Assembly: GCA_018645405.1 (NCBI GenBank)
Contig: JABGOQ010000133.1
Location: forward strand, 1-64,000
Direction of reading: 5' to 3'
Length of the DNA stretch: 64,000 nt
Source of the DNA: Anaerolineae bacterium
Lineage (GTDB): Bacteria > Chloroflexota > Anaerolineae > Anaerolineales > Villigracilaceae
Shown here: positions 1-6,924 of the stretch, one piece after another
Layout of the letters: every line of letters starts with the position of its first letter
Numbering within the stretch: position 1 is the first letter of the stretch
Made by a program: the position numbers and the translations under genes
Notes under the pieces: model-generated
What the model saw: only the letters and a program-made list of their open reading frames with translations
What the model was told of the DNA's origin: nothing
The model's database searches: none

Positions 1-754
1 TTTGTGAGATCCGCCCGTTCGATTTGTATATGGTGCTGAAGTCGATCACAAGGGGGCATTTGATAAATATCTCATCCAGGCCTTTGACGCCACTCAGATC
101 CATTTCCGCCAGGATTGTTCCCCCCATCGATACTTGGCTGAAATTCGCATCCTCCACGCAGGCCCAGCGCAGATCAGCTTGACTAAGGTTGCTGGAGGCA
201 AAATTGGTGCCCCGCAAGTTCGCTCCGGTGAGTTTTGTGTTCGTCAGTTGAGTCTGAATGACATCTGTTTCCTGCAAATTCACTTCGCTCATATTCGCTC
301 TACCGAAATTTGCCAGGTGAATTTCTGCTTTTTGTAGATTGGCCCCGGTCAGGTCAGCACTAAAGAAATAATTGGCTCGAATTTTTGCTTCTTCAAGGTT
401 CGCATTGGTCATGCGGGCCCCAGTGAAGCCGCATGATTCAAGGTTGGCGTTGCTCAGGTTGGCTTCATGCAGGATAGCGTTATCCAATTTGGTGTTAGAC
501 AGATTGACCCATTTCAGGTTTGCTTCTGAAAGGTCTGCTCCCTTCAAATTGGCTTTCCGCATTTGTGTTTGTACAAGTTGTTCACCAAGTTCAACCTTGT
601 AGAAGATCGCATTCTTCAGGTTTGCCCCGGGTAACTCGATTTCGTTCAATTCAGCTCCGCTCAGATCGGGGATCACATCCGGATTCTCTTCCCGCCACGC
701 GTTCCAGGCATCTACCCCTTGCTTCAAGATTTCAACATGTTTTTGATCTGCCAT
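1..754 (-). CDS. Pentapeptide-repeat protein (partial, C-terminus outside window)
   Basis: Reading the minus strand from the ATG at 754 gives an open frame to the window edge, so the C-terminus is missing. The first ~35 residues (MADQKHVEILKQGVDAWNAW...) are non-repetitive and charged. After that the protein is a run of pentapeptide units of the A(N/D)Lxx type, such as GANLK, KANLKGADLSEANL, SNANLES and GANLRGTNF, which fold as a right-handed quadrilateral beta-helix. A good ribosome site (AAGGAG) precedes the ATG. It lies 33 bp downstream of the DUF4253 gene on the same strand, so the two are probably co-transcribed. Many such proteins have no known function. Nothing here points to gyrase protection in particular. 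Confidence 0.85.
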   Translation of the reverse strand, partial: MADQKHVEILKQGVDAWNAWREENPDVIPDLSGAELNEIELPGANLKNAIFYKVELGEQLVQTQMRKANLKGADLSEANLKWVNLSNTKLDNAILHEANLSNANLESCGFTGARMTNANLEEAKIRANYFFSADLTGANLQKAEIHLANFGRANMSEVNLQETDVIQTQLTNTKLTGANLRGTNFASSNLSQADLRWACVEDANFSQVSMGGTILAEMDLSGVKGLDEIFIKCPLVIDFSTIYKSNGRISQ

Positions 755-787
755 ATGCAAGCTCCTTTTCTCAGTTATGAATTAGGT

Positions 788-1768
788 CTAATCCCACCAG
801 AACTCCCACCTTATGGCTTCAAGCAAATAACCTGCCAGTTCCTCGGGTGTGGTGAATTGCATCTGATACAGGTCAACGCAAAATTCTGATTGCTCAAAAG
901 CCAGATGAAGAGCTTCTTCATTGGATTGTGGTTGTTTCTCCACCATGAGTTCCATGTATTTGAAGGCGAAGAAAATGATCCTGGCGCCATATCTCTCTTC
1001 CCAGCGCTTGAGTGTCACAAGCACCTCTTCATGATCGGGGACACAATCTATTGCTCCATAGGACCAGAAAGCTGGAACCTGCCAGGAATATGGTGTGGGG
1101 TAAAAGGCAATAAGATTTTGTTCTTGAAGTTCTATCGATGGAACGTCAGGATCCCTGTTGTTTTCCGGTATTTCTACATCGCCATAGTAATCACCTTCAG
1201 CGATCATTTTTTCTCGATTGCTAAGGTCTGAGCTTATCGTTTCATGAAATCTGTCTTCGTCATATTCAATGGCTTTTTGGATGATTTCATCTGGAGATGG
1301 ATCACTCAAGTAGAGAGATTCCTGGGGCTCATCAGAAGAAACAGATATCTGGCTTTCTATTGCAAATGTATTTTCATCGATATGGATAACTTTGTTCACC
1401 GCAGCAAAGGCGGGATAATAGCCGATCTCGGGTAGTACCTTTACCAATTTCTGCCAAGCTTCTATATTTCCCCTTGCTTCGATCTCAATCCCATAGATGA
1501 CCTGGCCATAGAGCCGAAGTAGTTTGCCAAACTTTAAATAGGGAATTTCTTCCTTTTCGAGGAAATCGAGAAGTGTTTTGGGGACATTTGGGTCTTCAGG
1601 GATGGGCTCAGGGCGTTTGGGTGGGCTATAAGGATGTGTCAGTTTAGTTGGTTTAGCCCCCGAGTTGTTTTGCCCGCTTTGCACACCACGCTCGGGTTGT
1701 TTGCTGAAGAACTTTATTAAAATAAAGATTATTACAACAAAGAAATAGATGATGACAAACCCGTCCAT
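788..1768 (-). CDS. DUF4253 domain protein with N-terminal membrane anchor
   Basis: 326 aa. Residues ~3-20 (DGFVIIYFFVVIIFILIKFF) form one hydrophobic segment, so the protein is probably membrane-anchored. A proline-rich linker follows (~35-65). The C-terminal ~110 residues carry the DUF4253 signature: WQVPAFWSYGAIDCVPDHEE, a WEERYGA motif, FCVDLYQ and a terminal WEFWWD. DUF4253 is of unknown function and is often found near phage or toxin-immunity genes. The gene starts 28 bp from a perfect 24-bp palindrome that may control it. It is followed 33 bp later by the pentapeptide-repeat gene. Placement within the tRNA-His-associated island suggests horizontal acquisition. Confidence 0.75.
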   Translation of the reverse strand: MDGFVIIYFFVVIIFILIKFFSKQPERGVQSGQNNSGAKPTKLTHPYSPPKRPEPIPEDPNVPKTLLDFLEKEEIPYLKFGKLLRLYGQVIYGIEIEARGNIEAWQKLVKVLPEIGYYPAFAAVNKVIHIDENTFAIESQISVSSDEPQESLYLSDPSPDEIIQKAIEYDEDRFHETISSDLSNREKMIAEGDYYGDVEIPENNRDPDVPSIELQEQNLIAFYPTPYSWQVPAFWSYGAIDCVPDHEEVLVTLKRWEERYGARIIFFAFKYMELMVEKQPQSNEEALHLAFEQSEFCVDLYQMQFTTPEELAGYLLEAIRWEFWWD

Positions 1769-2068
1769 AATATGCCCTTGAAAGCAGTGACTTCAAAAAC
1801 AGAACGTACGTTCTGTTTTGTATTATACACGATTTATCGATAAGCCCCGCTTGGTGATAGGAATCAGTGTTCAGGTTTTCGGTGAACAGAAACTCATAGA
1901 GAAGGAGGGCGAACAACCACCCGAAAACCGAAGCTGTAGTCACGGCTGTACGGATTTCTCTTTGGTGCACTCTGGTTTACGAAGATATTTAATCATCGTT
2001 TGCCATGGCTTGGTGAAATCTATTGGTGATAATGGCACATTTTCAGCATCCCCATTTATGGAAAAGGG
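1769..2068. other. Intergenic region, no convincing gene
   Basis: About 300 bp between the DUF4253 gene and the XRE gene, both on the minus strand. The only clear structure is the palindrome at 1796-1819. Short frames on both strands here (for example 1818-2201 plus and 1653-1970 minus) overlap supported genes and have no recognisable domain. Confidence 0.5.
1796..1819. promoter_or_regulatory. Perfect 24-bp palindrome, LexA/DinR-box-like operator
   Basis: The sequence is perfectly self-complementary over 24 bp, with core AGAACGTACGTTCT. The core contains GAAC-N4-GTTC at 1802-1813, the form of the Gram-positive-type LexA (DinR) box. It sits 28 bp upstream of the DUF4253 start, where a promoter would be expected. 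A TetR-type repressor is an alternative owner. The palindrome is directly visible; its owner is inferred. Confidence 0.5.
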
Positions 2069-2281
2069 CTATGATTTTTTATCTGGTACATACTCCAAAA
2101 TCTCATCTACACTCACATCAAAGAGCTTGCATAAATTCTCAAGCACATCGAAGGAAATCCGCGAACCCTCGCCTTTTGAAAGTCTCAGGGCTGTTCGATA
2201 GGCTACATTCCCCTTGCGGAATAAATCAGTCGCGTTCATATTGTTTTTTTCTAAAAGCTGAGGTATTTTTATCTTAATCAC
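2069..2281 (-). CDS. Small XRE/Cro-CI family DNA-binding protein
   Basis: 70 aa. It consists almost wholly of one HTH: KIPQLLEKNNMNATDLFRKG, then VAYRTALRLSKGEG, then ISFDVLENLCKLFDVSVDEI, the helix pattern of the Cro/CI family with the typical 'L...LCKLFDVSVDEILEY' ending. The start is GTG with an AGGAG ribosome site. Proteins of this size and type usually regulate an adjacent mobile element or toxin-antitoxin-like locus. Here the divergent neighbour is the integrase at 2593, so control of integration or of the island genes is the simplest inference. Confidence 0.8.
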   Translation of the reverse strand: MIKIKIPQLLEKNNMNATDLFRKGNVAYRTALRLSKGEGSRISFDVLENLCKLFDVSVDEILEYVPDKKS

Positions 2282-2592
2282 AATGAATCTCCTACGTTTT
2301 GCCTTATTTTCCTCTCAGGGAGCTAGAAAAACCCTCTTGACAAAGCATGGGTGACTGCATTAGGCTGCATGTTGTCAAGTGCGCTCGCTCTTGATATTCT
2401 TTCAGTAGTAAATTGCTCATAACAATTTACTACTGTCTTTTTATAGAACTATTGCTAGACAGCAACAGTATTATAGTGCATTCAGTTGAGTGTCAATATA
2501 TTTGGTCTAAAGAAGGGAATGAATGACACCTTTCTTTTTTTGTTTAAGTAGAGAAAATGAGTTTTCCAAAATAGAATCGGAGGTAACTCATT
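2282..2592. other. Divergent intergenic region (XRE / integrase), no gene
   Basis: 311 bp between the divergent XRE gene and the integrase. It contains a TTGACA hexamer at 2338-2343 with no good -10 partner, the hairpin at 2403-2442, and a GGAGGT ribosome site (about 2579-2584) for the integrase. It is AT-rich, like the integrase gene. No ORF with a recognisable product was seen. Confidence 0.5.
2403..2442 (+). terminator. Hairpin with T-run, terminator-like, in divergent promoter region
   Basis: Perfect 13-bp arms (CAGTAGTAAATTG at 2403-2415, its complement at 2423-2435) with a 7-nt loop, followed by TCTTTTT. That is a Rho-independent terminator shape in plus orientation, yet no gene ends here. 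It may close a small RNA or leader transcript, or be an operator for the XRE protein. The stem is AT-rich, so strength is uncertain. Confidence 0.45.
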
Positions 2593-3474
2593 ATGTTACA
2601 AAAAAAAGTTGTTGAATCCTTTTGCATTTCTCTTGAAGCACTAGGTCGTGCAGAGCGTACTCTTGAAGCAAATAGGGAGCGCCTAGGTGGTTTGCAGAAA
2701 TTCTTGACCAAGCAAGGGGTTGTTGAGATTGAGCATATAAGCCCAGAATTATTGGATGCTTATATCTCATCAAGCTATCGTAAAGGTTTATCCACATTCA
2801 CGGTTGCTGGTCGTGTGCAGGTTATAAAAACCTTTTTCAATTGGAGTGTGAAACGGAGATATATAAAAACCTCGCCAGCATCTCATTTGAAAAAACCTCT
2901 TTTAAACTATAGCGCAAAAAATAGAGCTATGCGTCAGGAGGATTTAGAGAAGATGATTTTGTTTGCGTGTAAAAGAAACAACCTGATGGTAGAAGTAATG
3001 CTTATGCTTTTTGCAGACACAGGCTGTCGATCAGGTGAACTTTGCGGAATGAATAAAGAGGATATTGATTTTGTAAAAAAAGAAGTTTGGGTCACTGGAA
3101 AAACAGGAGAGCGTTTATTAGACTTTACCTTTAAAACTGTTATCAAACTGGGAGTTTATACTGAAGCGAGAGGAAAGATGGACTTATCTACACGATCTCT
3201 TTTTGTTAATTCTGATGGGAAAAGAATTAATCCCCGGCAAATTTATGGTCGTTTTCGAGCAATTGCAAAGGAGTTGAAAATAAAGCGATTTAATCCTCAG
3301 TCAATTCGACATCGTGTCGGTCAGGGTTGGCTAGATCAGGGTGCTAATTTAGAAACAGTAAGGCAAAAATTAGGGCATAAAGACATACAAACTACTGCTC
3401 TTTTTTACTCCCATCAAGATAGAGAGAGGTTAAAGATAGCGTCACAAAAATTTTGTCTTGTGAAGAACATGTAG
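2593..3474 (+). CDS. Tyrosine recombinase / site-specific integrase
   Basis: 293 aa, the usual length for XerC/D-type and compact island integrases. Residues 1-95 fit the SAM-like core-binding domain. The catalytic domain shows Arg146 (GCRSGELCGM), Lys170 (VTGKTG), Arg239 (PQSIRH), His262 (LGHKDIQTT) and the nucleophile Tyr272 (LFYSHQ). The usual His of the HxLR box is Gln236, an uncommon but tolerated change. A strong GGAGGT ribosome site precedes the ATG. The gene is AT-rich compared with the methyltransferase genes, and it ends 53 bp before a displaced tRNA-His 3' half, so it is very likely the integrase of the island whose right end lies at 3576. Confidence 0.92.
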   Translation: MLQKKVVESFCISLEALGRAERTLEANRERLGGLQKFLTKQGVVEIEHISPELLDAYISSSYRKGLSTFTVAGRVQVIKTFFNWSVKRRYIKTSPASHLKKPLLNYSAKNRAMRQEDLEKMILFACKRNNLMVEVMLMLFADTGCRSGELCGMNKEDIDFVKKEVWVTGKTGERLLDFTFKTVIKLGVYTEARGKMDLSTRSLFVNSDGKRINPRQIYGRFRAIAKELKIKRFNPQSIRHRVGQGWLDQGANLETVRQKLGHKDIQTTALFYSHQDRERLKIASQKFCLVKNM

Positions 3475-3527
3475 AGCAAGGATTATCTGACGCTTTTTTA
3501 GCAGGTAAACGGAGTTTATCGATTAAA

Positions 3528-3576
3528 CACCTGTCTGTGGATCAGGATGTCGCGGGTTCGAGCCCCGTCAGCCACC
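3528..3576 (+). other. Displaced 3' half of tRNA-His (attachment-site remnant)
   Basis: The sequence contains an anticodon arm with a GTG anticodon (CCTGTCTGTGGATCAGG), a variable region (ATGTC), a T arm (GCGGG TTCGAGC CCCGT) and the acceptor 3' strand CAGCCAC plus a C discriminator, as in bacterial tRNA-His. The D arm and 5' acceptor strand are absent: the bases to the left look nothing like a GTGGCTG...TAGCTCAG start. This is what remains at the far end of an element that integrated into tRNA-His. Because the sequence to the left is not tRNA 5' half, the element should lie to the left, with its integrase just inside the boundary. Confidence 0.7.
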
Positions 3577-3603
3577 CTTAGAAATAACCGTAAATGACGT
3601 CTA

Positions 3604-3655
3604 ATACGTCTATTGTATCCATAAAATCTATGTTGGTTGCAGCACGGTTGCAGCA
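3604..3655 (+). repeat. ~50-bp motif, copy A (integrase arm-site-like)
   Basis: Begins GTCTATTGTATCCATA, continues with TCTATG, and ends in a tandem GGTTGCAG-CAC-GGTTGCAG. A diverged copy with the same order occurs at 5573-5625. Closely spaced short direct repeats next to a tRNA attachment core resemble arm-type sites of tyrosine integrases. The match between copies is visible; the function is inference. Confidence 0.4.
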
Positions 3656-3803
3656 GCGAAAAGACAAGCTAATGCTTATAAGTGCACCTCTTGGGTGCTT
3701 TAAATACGCAAAGGATGTAGTTGTTTTCCAGCTCTTGATACTACTGAGTGATTGAATATCGTGATTATTTGCATCCACCAACCAACTAGTATAAAGAACA
3801 AGA

Positions 3804-3855
3804 GAGGTATCTCCCTGTTGAGAATCAAGCAAATTCAAATACAAGGAGATACCTC
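3804..3855 (+). promoter_or_regulatory. Stem-loop sequestering the transposase ribosome site
   Basis: A perfect 11-bp inverted repeat: GAGGTATCTCC at 3804-3814 pairs with GGAGATACCTC at 3845-3855, with a 30-nt loop. The right arm contains the GGAG ribosome site and ends on the base before the ATG at 3856. Folding would hide the ribosome site, the classical way insertion sequences stop read-through transcripts from being translated. Confidence 0.6.
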
Positions 3856-5121
3856 ATGGTACAACAAAAGATATCAAGAAAATTAGCCCAAGTCAAGAAA
3901 GGCACATTACATGTGGGGGTAGATCTAGGATCTGAAAACAATGTGGCAGATGTAATCAATGAGTATGCAGAGAGATTAGATCGATTTAGCTTTCCAAACG
4001 ATCGAGATGGGTATGAATATTTTCAGCGCCGAATTGAGAAGCAGAAACAACAACATAAGGCACCGGAAGTATTGGTAGCGATGGAACCGACGAATTATCT
4101 ATGGATGCTATTGGCGACTGTGCTAGAACAAAAGGGGATTACGTACCGGTTGGTGAATGCTTACACGGTCAAGAAACATCGCGAGGGGGATCAATTGGAT
4201 CGCTCGAAGGATGATCCTCGAGATGCATTCACGATAGCAGATCTCTCACGTACGGGAAAATGCACAGAAACACAACTGCAGCATGGCGCCTATGCCGAGT
4301 TGCGTCAATTCGTTTCATTGTACTATCGTCTGAAGCGGCAGATCCGTAGAGAGAAGCAGCATATCTGGCATGCGGCTGGACAACTCTTTCCCGAGCTGCC
4401 CAGGATATTCAAGAACATTACTGGGGAGACAGCCAAGGCCATGCTCATCACCCAGGCCGCAGCTGTTGAAATTCGAAAGATACCTGAAGAAGAGTTTATC
4501 ACTAAGGTACGGATTGGATTTGATGGAAATCGTTTGTATGTTTCTCGTTTGCGAGCAGCCCATCGCCTAGCAATGGGCTCAGTAGGGGTGAAATATGGAG
4601 TACAGGCGCTGCAATTAGCCCTAAAACTGCATATAGAAAGCCTGAATCAACACCTGAACCAAGAAAAACAGCTTCGTAGTGCCCTGGAGCTTTGTTTTTT
4701 ATCTTTGCCTGAAGCCAATTCCTTGCTGTCTGTCAATGGGATTAACATCCTGACAGGAGCAACTATTCTGGCCGAGATCGGTGATCCCAAACGCTTTCGT
4801 CATGCCGGGCAACTGGTCAAATTAGCAGGTATCCAGCCCACACCCAACAGATCTGGACGCAAGCAGAGGAGTGCCACCCCAATGTCTCACCAAGGCCGAC
4901 CTCGCCTTCGTTCTGCGCTCTACATGACTTGTTTACGCTTGATCCGAGTAGATCGGCGATTTTCTGTCCTCTATCAACGTCTTCAGGGTCGGGAGAAAAA
5001 TCCCCTGACCAAAATGCAGGCTTTGGGTGCCCTGATGAACAAACTTCTGCATATCTTATGGGCCTTGATGAAGCAGAAAACCCAATACAAACCTTTGGAT
5101 GCTGGCCTGACTGAAACCTAG
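3856..5121 (+). CDS. IS110-family transposase (DEDD + Transposase_20)
   Basis: 421 aa. The N-terminal ~150 residues form the RuvC-like DEDD domain: HVGVDLGSENNVADVI, VAMEPTNYLWMLL, and D-R-S-K-D-DPRDA. The C-terminal part has the Transposase_20 block: LLSVNGINILTGATILAEIGDPKRF...LVKLAGIQPTPNRSGRK, including the serine-bearing RSG segment used for strand exchange in this family. The reading frame is intact, so the element may be active. A GGAG ribosome site lies inside a hairpin just upstream. Family assignment is secure; subgroup (IS110 or IS1111) is not determined. Confidence 0.93.
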   Translation: MVQQKISRKLAQVKKGTLHVGVDLGSENNVADVINEYAERLDRFSFPNDRDGYEYFQRRIEKQKQQHKAPEVLVAMEPTNYLWMLLATVLEQKGITYRLVNAYTVKKHREGDQLDRSKDDPRDAFTIADLSRTGKCTETQLQHGAYAELRQFVSLYYRLKRQIRREKQHIWHAAGQLFPELPRIFKNITGETAKAMLITQAAAVEIRKIPEEEFITKVRIGFDGNRLYVSRLRAAHRLAMGSVGVKYGVQALQLALKLHIESLNQHLNQEKQLRSALELCFLSLPEANSLLSVNGINILTGATILAEIGDPKRFRHAGQLVKLAGIQPTPNRSGRKQRSATPMSHQGRPRLRSALYMTCLRLIRVDRRFSVLYQRLQGREKNPLTKMQALGALMNKLLHILWALMKQKTQYKPLDAGLTET

Positions 5122-5572
5122 CCCGACTAGGCAGTTTGTTTGGACACCATCTTGTAATATTTGTGGTTGGCTTTCTGGGGACACCGGTTTTCCTACTTGA
5201 GGCATATAACGACCTCGTGAATCAGCATGGTTGCCCCGGCTGCTTGTTGCATATCGAATAAAGTATGTTGAGGCCATTGCGGACCTCGGATGAACTAGTT
5301 TGAACTCAAGATTTCCAGCCTGGGGCTTGTTCCTCCCTCTTGCCAACCACGATCTTTACCATCCATACTGCCAGTTAGTTGCTTTTGGATATGACTCTCT
5401 TCGTTCTGCTAAAATCATTTGGTGGCAGAATTCAGTTCACATCGTCTTGGGAGAGCTTGACTTGTTCTTTATAGTATGCTGATTCGAAGTTGGCAAGAAG
5501 CGCATCCACTCGTTATTTTATTGTCTATATAGTCTACAGAGTTAGCGAAAACAACGTAAGAATTTCCATTCT

Positions 5573-5625
5573 GTCTATTTTATCCATAGTTTCTATGGGA
5601 TATGCTCGCAAAGTGCTCGCAGAAT
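5573..5625 (+). repeat. ~50-bp motif, copy B (integrase arm-site-like)
   Basis: Shares GTCTATTxTATCCATAxxxTCTATG with copy A at 3604-3655 and likewise ends in a short tandem repeat, here TGCTCGCA-AAG-TGCTCGCA. It also contains a perfect small hairpin, CCATAG-TTT-CTATGG. The two copies lie on either side of the IS110 element. Confidence 0.4.
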
Positions 5626-5675
5626 GAACTAACATCAACTTGATTAGTGATTGATAAAATTGCTGTGTTTTCAGG

Positions 5676-5708
5676 AAATCCTCATTCAAGTTGAATGGGG
5701 ATTTTTAC
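5676..5708 (+). terminator. Hairpin terminator-like element
   Basis: AAATCCTCATTCAA (5676-5689) pairs with TTGAATGGGGATTT (5691-5704) with one G-T wobble, followed by T residues. It has the shape of the terminator after the tRNA remnant at 33525, but no gene ends immediately upstream, so it may be what is left of a lost gene. Confidence 0.45.
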
Positions 5709-5905
5709 AATTTGAGACTCCTGCTTGACTCTTACCATTCCCCATGCTTTAATGACTCGACTCGAGAAGTAATATGCTAAAAAGGGGGAAACTATGGGAG
5801 CAAAATGACATATTCTGCAAACAAATGCAATTTACGCTATAATTCTCTTGATTACCAATCACTTCTATTCATTAATGCACACTCAATAAACGGAGTTTTC
5901 AATAA

Positions 5906-6694
5906 ATGAGTCAACCACTCATCCCCGCTCAGAGGCGAGCGCGTATTCGAGAATATCTTGAAGACCGTAAATTTGTACGCATTCCCGATTTGAGCGCAAT
6001 GCTGGATGTTTCAGAAGCGACCATTCGGCGCGATCTTGAGCGGCTCGAGAAACGGGGAGACTTGGAGCGGACGCACGGGGGCGCAATTCGCAACCAACGA
6101 GTAAGCCTTGAAGAAGATTACGCGCAACGAACCCAGCAATTTCCAGACGAAAAACGCTGGATTGGTGCATTAGCCGCCTCGATGATCGAAGATGGTGATG
6201 TTGTTTTTATTAATAGTGGCACAACCAGCACCGAATTGATTCGTCATATTTCTCCCAATCCAAATATCACGGTGATAACCAATAATTTAGTTGCGGCTTT
6301 AGAAGTGGGCGCAAGCGACCTTAACCTTATCGTACTTGGTGGGGCTTTTCAGTCCATATCTAACTCAGTTGGGGGACGTTTTGCGATGGAAAACCTTGAA
6401 CGCATCTATGCAGATAAGGCTTTTATTAGCGTGGACGGTATCAGCTTTAAATATGGCTGCACCTTCCCCACCAGCGAAGAAGCGGAAGTGGCGCGCCGCA
6501 TGATAGAGCGCACGCGTGGTCCCATTACTGTGGTCGCCGACCAAGCCAAGTGGGGGATGGTCTCTAATTTTGAAGTGCTTCGCGTTGACCAAATTGACCG
6601 TCTGATTATTGATGAGGGTTTGGATGAAAATACCCGCGTTGCTCTGGATGAGCGTGGGGCAGAGGTCTTTTACGCTAAGGAATTGGAATTATAG
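5906..6694 (+). CDS. DeoR/GlpR-family transcriptional regulator
   Basis: 262 aa, typical family length. The N-terminal winged HTH is clear (QRRARIREYLEDRKFVRIPDL, then LDVSEATIRRDLERLEKRG, then ERTHGGAI). Residues ~75-250 form the DeoRC sugar-phosphate-sensing domain, with INSGTTSTELIRHI, VITNNLVAALEV, VLGGAF and KAFISVDGIS...TSEEAEVARRMI. These proteins usually repress catabolic genes and respond to a phosphorylated intermediate. It precedes, on the same strand, the flavoprotein and MttB genes at 6925-10819, which are the obvious candidate targets. A 160-bp palindromic element separates them. Confidence 0.9.
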   Translation: MSQPLIPAQRRARIREYLEDRKFVRIPDLSAMLDVSEATIRRDLERLEKRGDLERTHGGAIRNQRVSLEEDYAQRTQQFPDEKRWIGALAASMIEDGDVVFINSGTTSTELIRHISPNPNITVITNNLVAALEVGASDLNLIVLGGAFQSISNSVGGRFAMENLERIYADKAFISVDGISFKYGCTFPTSEEAEVARRMIERTRGPITVVADQAKWGMVSNFEVLRVDQIDRLIIDEGLDENTRVALDERGAEVFYAKELEL

Positions 6695-6853
6695 ATGATA
6701 GCGGCGGTTGAGTAGCGGAGGCACAGCGTTTTCGTGCCGTAGCGTATCGAAACCAGAGCGGGTTTATGAGAAAAATACCCTTGTTATTAACCCGCTCTGA
6801 TTGCGATACGGGTGACGGTAGTGCTGTCGCCCTACTCAATCGCCGCTATCATC
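6694..6853. repeat. 160-bp near-palindromic element
   Basis: Starts on the last base of the DeoR stop codon. The left arm (GATGATAGCGGCGGTTGAGTAG...) and right arm (...CTACTCAATCGCCGCTATCATC) are inverted copies with a few mismatches over about 70 bp. The inner parts also match (CAGAGCGGGTT / AACCCGCTCTG), leaving a loop of about 20 nt near 6774-6794. It could be a MITE or REP-like element, and transcribed it would form one long hairpin between the regulator and the flavoprotein gene. Confidence 0.75.
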
Positions 6854-6924
6854 ATGGTTTTGAACAGTCACTTAAAATCTTTCTCCGTGAAATCCGTGTA
6901 CAAAAAATAAAAGAGGCATAAGAA

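Larger units (their letters stand above)
3578..5160 (+). mobile_element. IS110-family insertion sequence (ends approximate)
   Basis: A single IS110-type transposase gene with about 270 bp of AT-rich non-coding DNA upstream and a short downstream tail. IS110-family elements lack ordinary terminal inverted repeats, so ends cannot be fixed by eye. The long non-coding upstream end is where IS110-group elements encode their guide (bridge) RNA. The element sits right beside the tRNA-His remnant. The coordinates given are a guess from the tRNA end to just past the small CCTAG...CTAGG hairpin after the stop codon. Confidence 0.5.
5122..5905. other. 784-bp non-coding stretch after the IS
   Basis: No ORF with a plausible product. 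It holds a small hairpin right after the transposase (CCTAG/CTAGG, 5118-5132), the second copy of the ~50-bp motif (5573-5625), a terminator-like hairpin (5676-5708) and the promoter region of the DeoR gene, with no clear consensus promoter. It looks like eroded mobile-element DNA. Confidence 0.5.

Noticed and set aside
1653-1970. Minus-strand frame of 105 codons
   Set aside because: Overlaps the start of the DUF4253 gene and the palindrome, has no ribosome site or domain, and runs in another frame of a supported gene.
1818-2201. Plus-strand frame of 127 codons
   Set aside because: Lies across the XRE gene in the opposite strand and shows no recognisable domain.
3528-3576. Functional tRNA-His gene
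   Set aside because: The acceptor 5' strand and D arm are missing, so no cloverleaf can form.
3578-3844. Minus-strand frame of 88 codons upstream of the transposase
   Set aside because: It lies in the non-coding end of the IS, includes the inverted repeat, and has no protein-like composition.
5300-5482. Small plus-strand frame after the IS
   Set aside because: No ribosome site, composition or similarity suggesting a protein.
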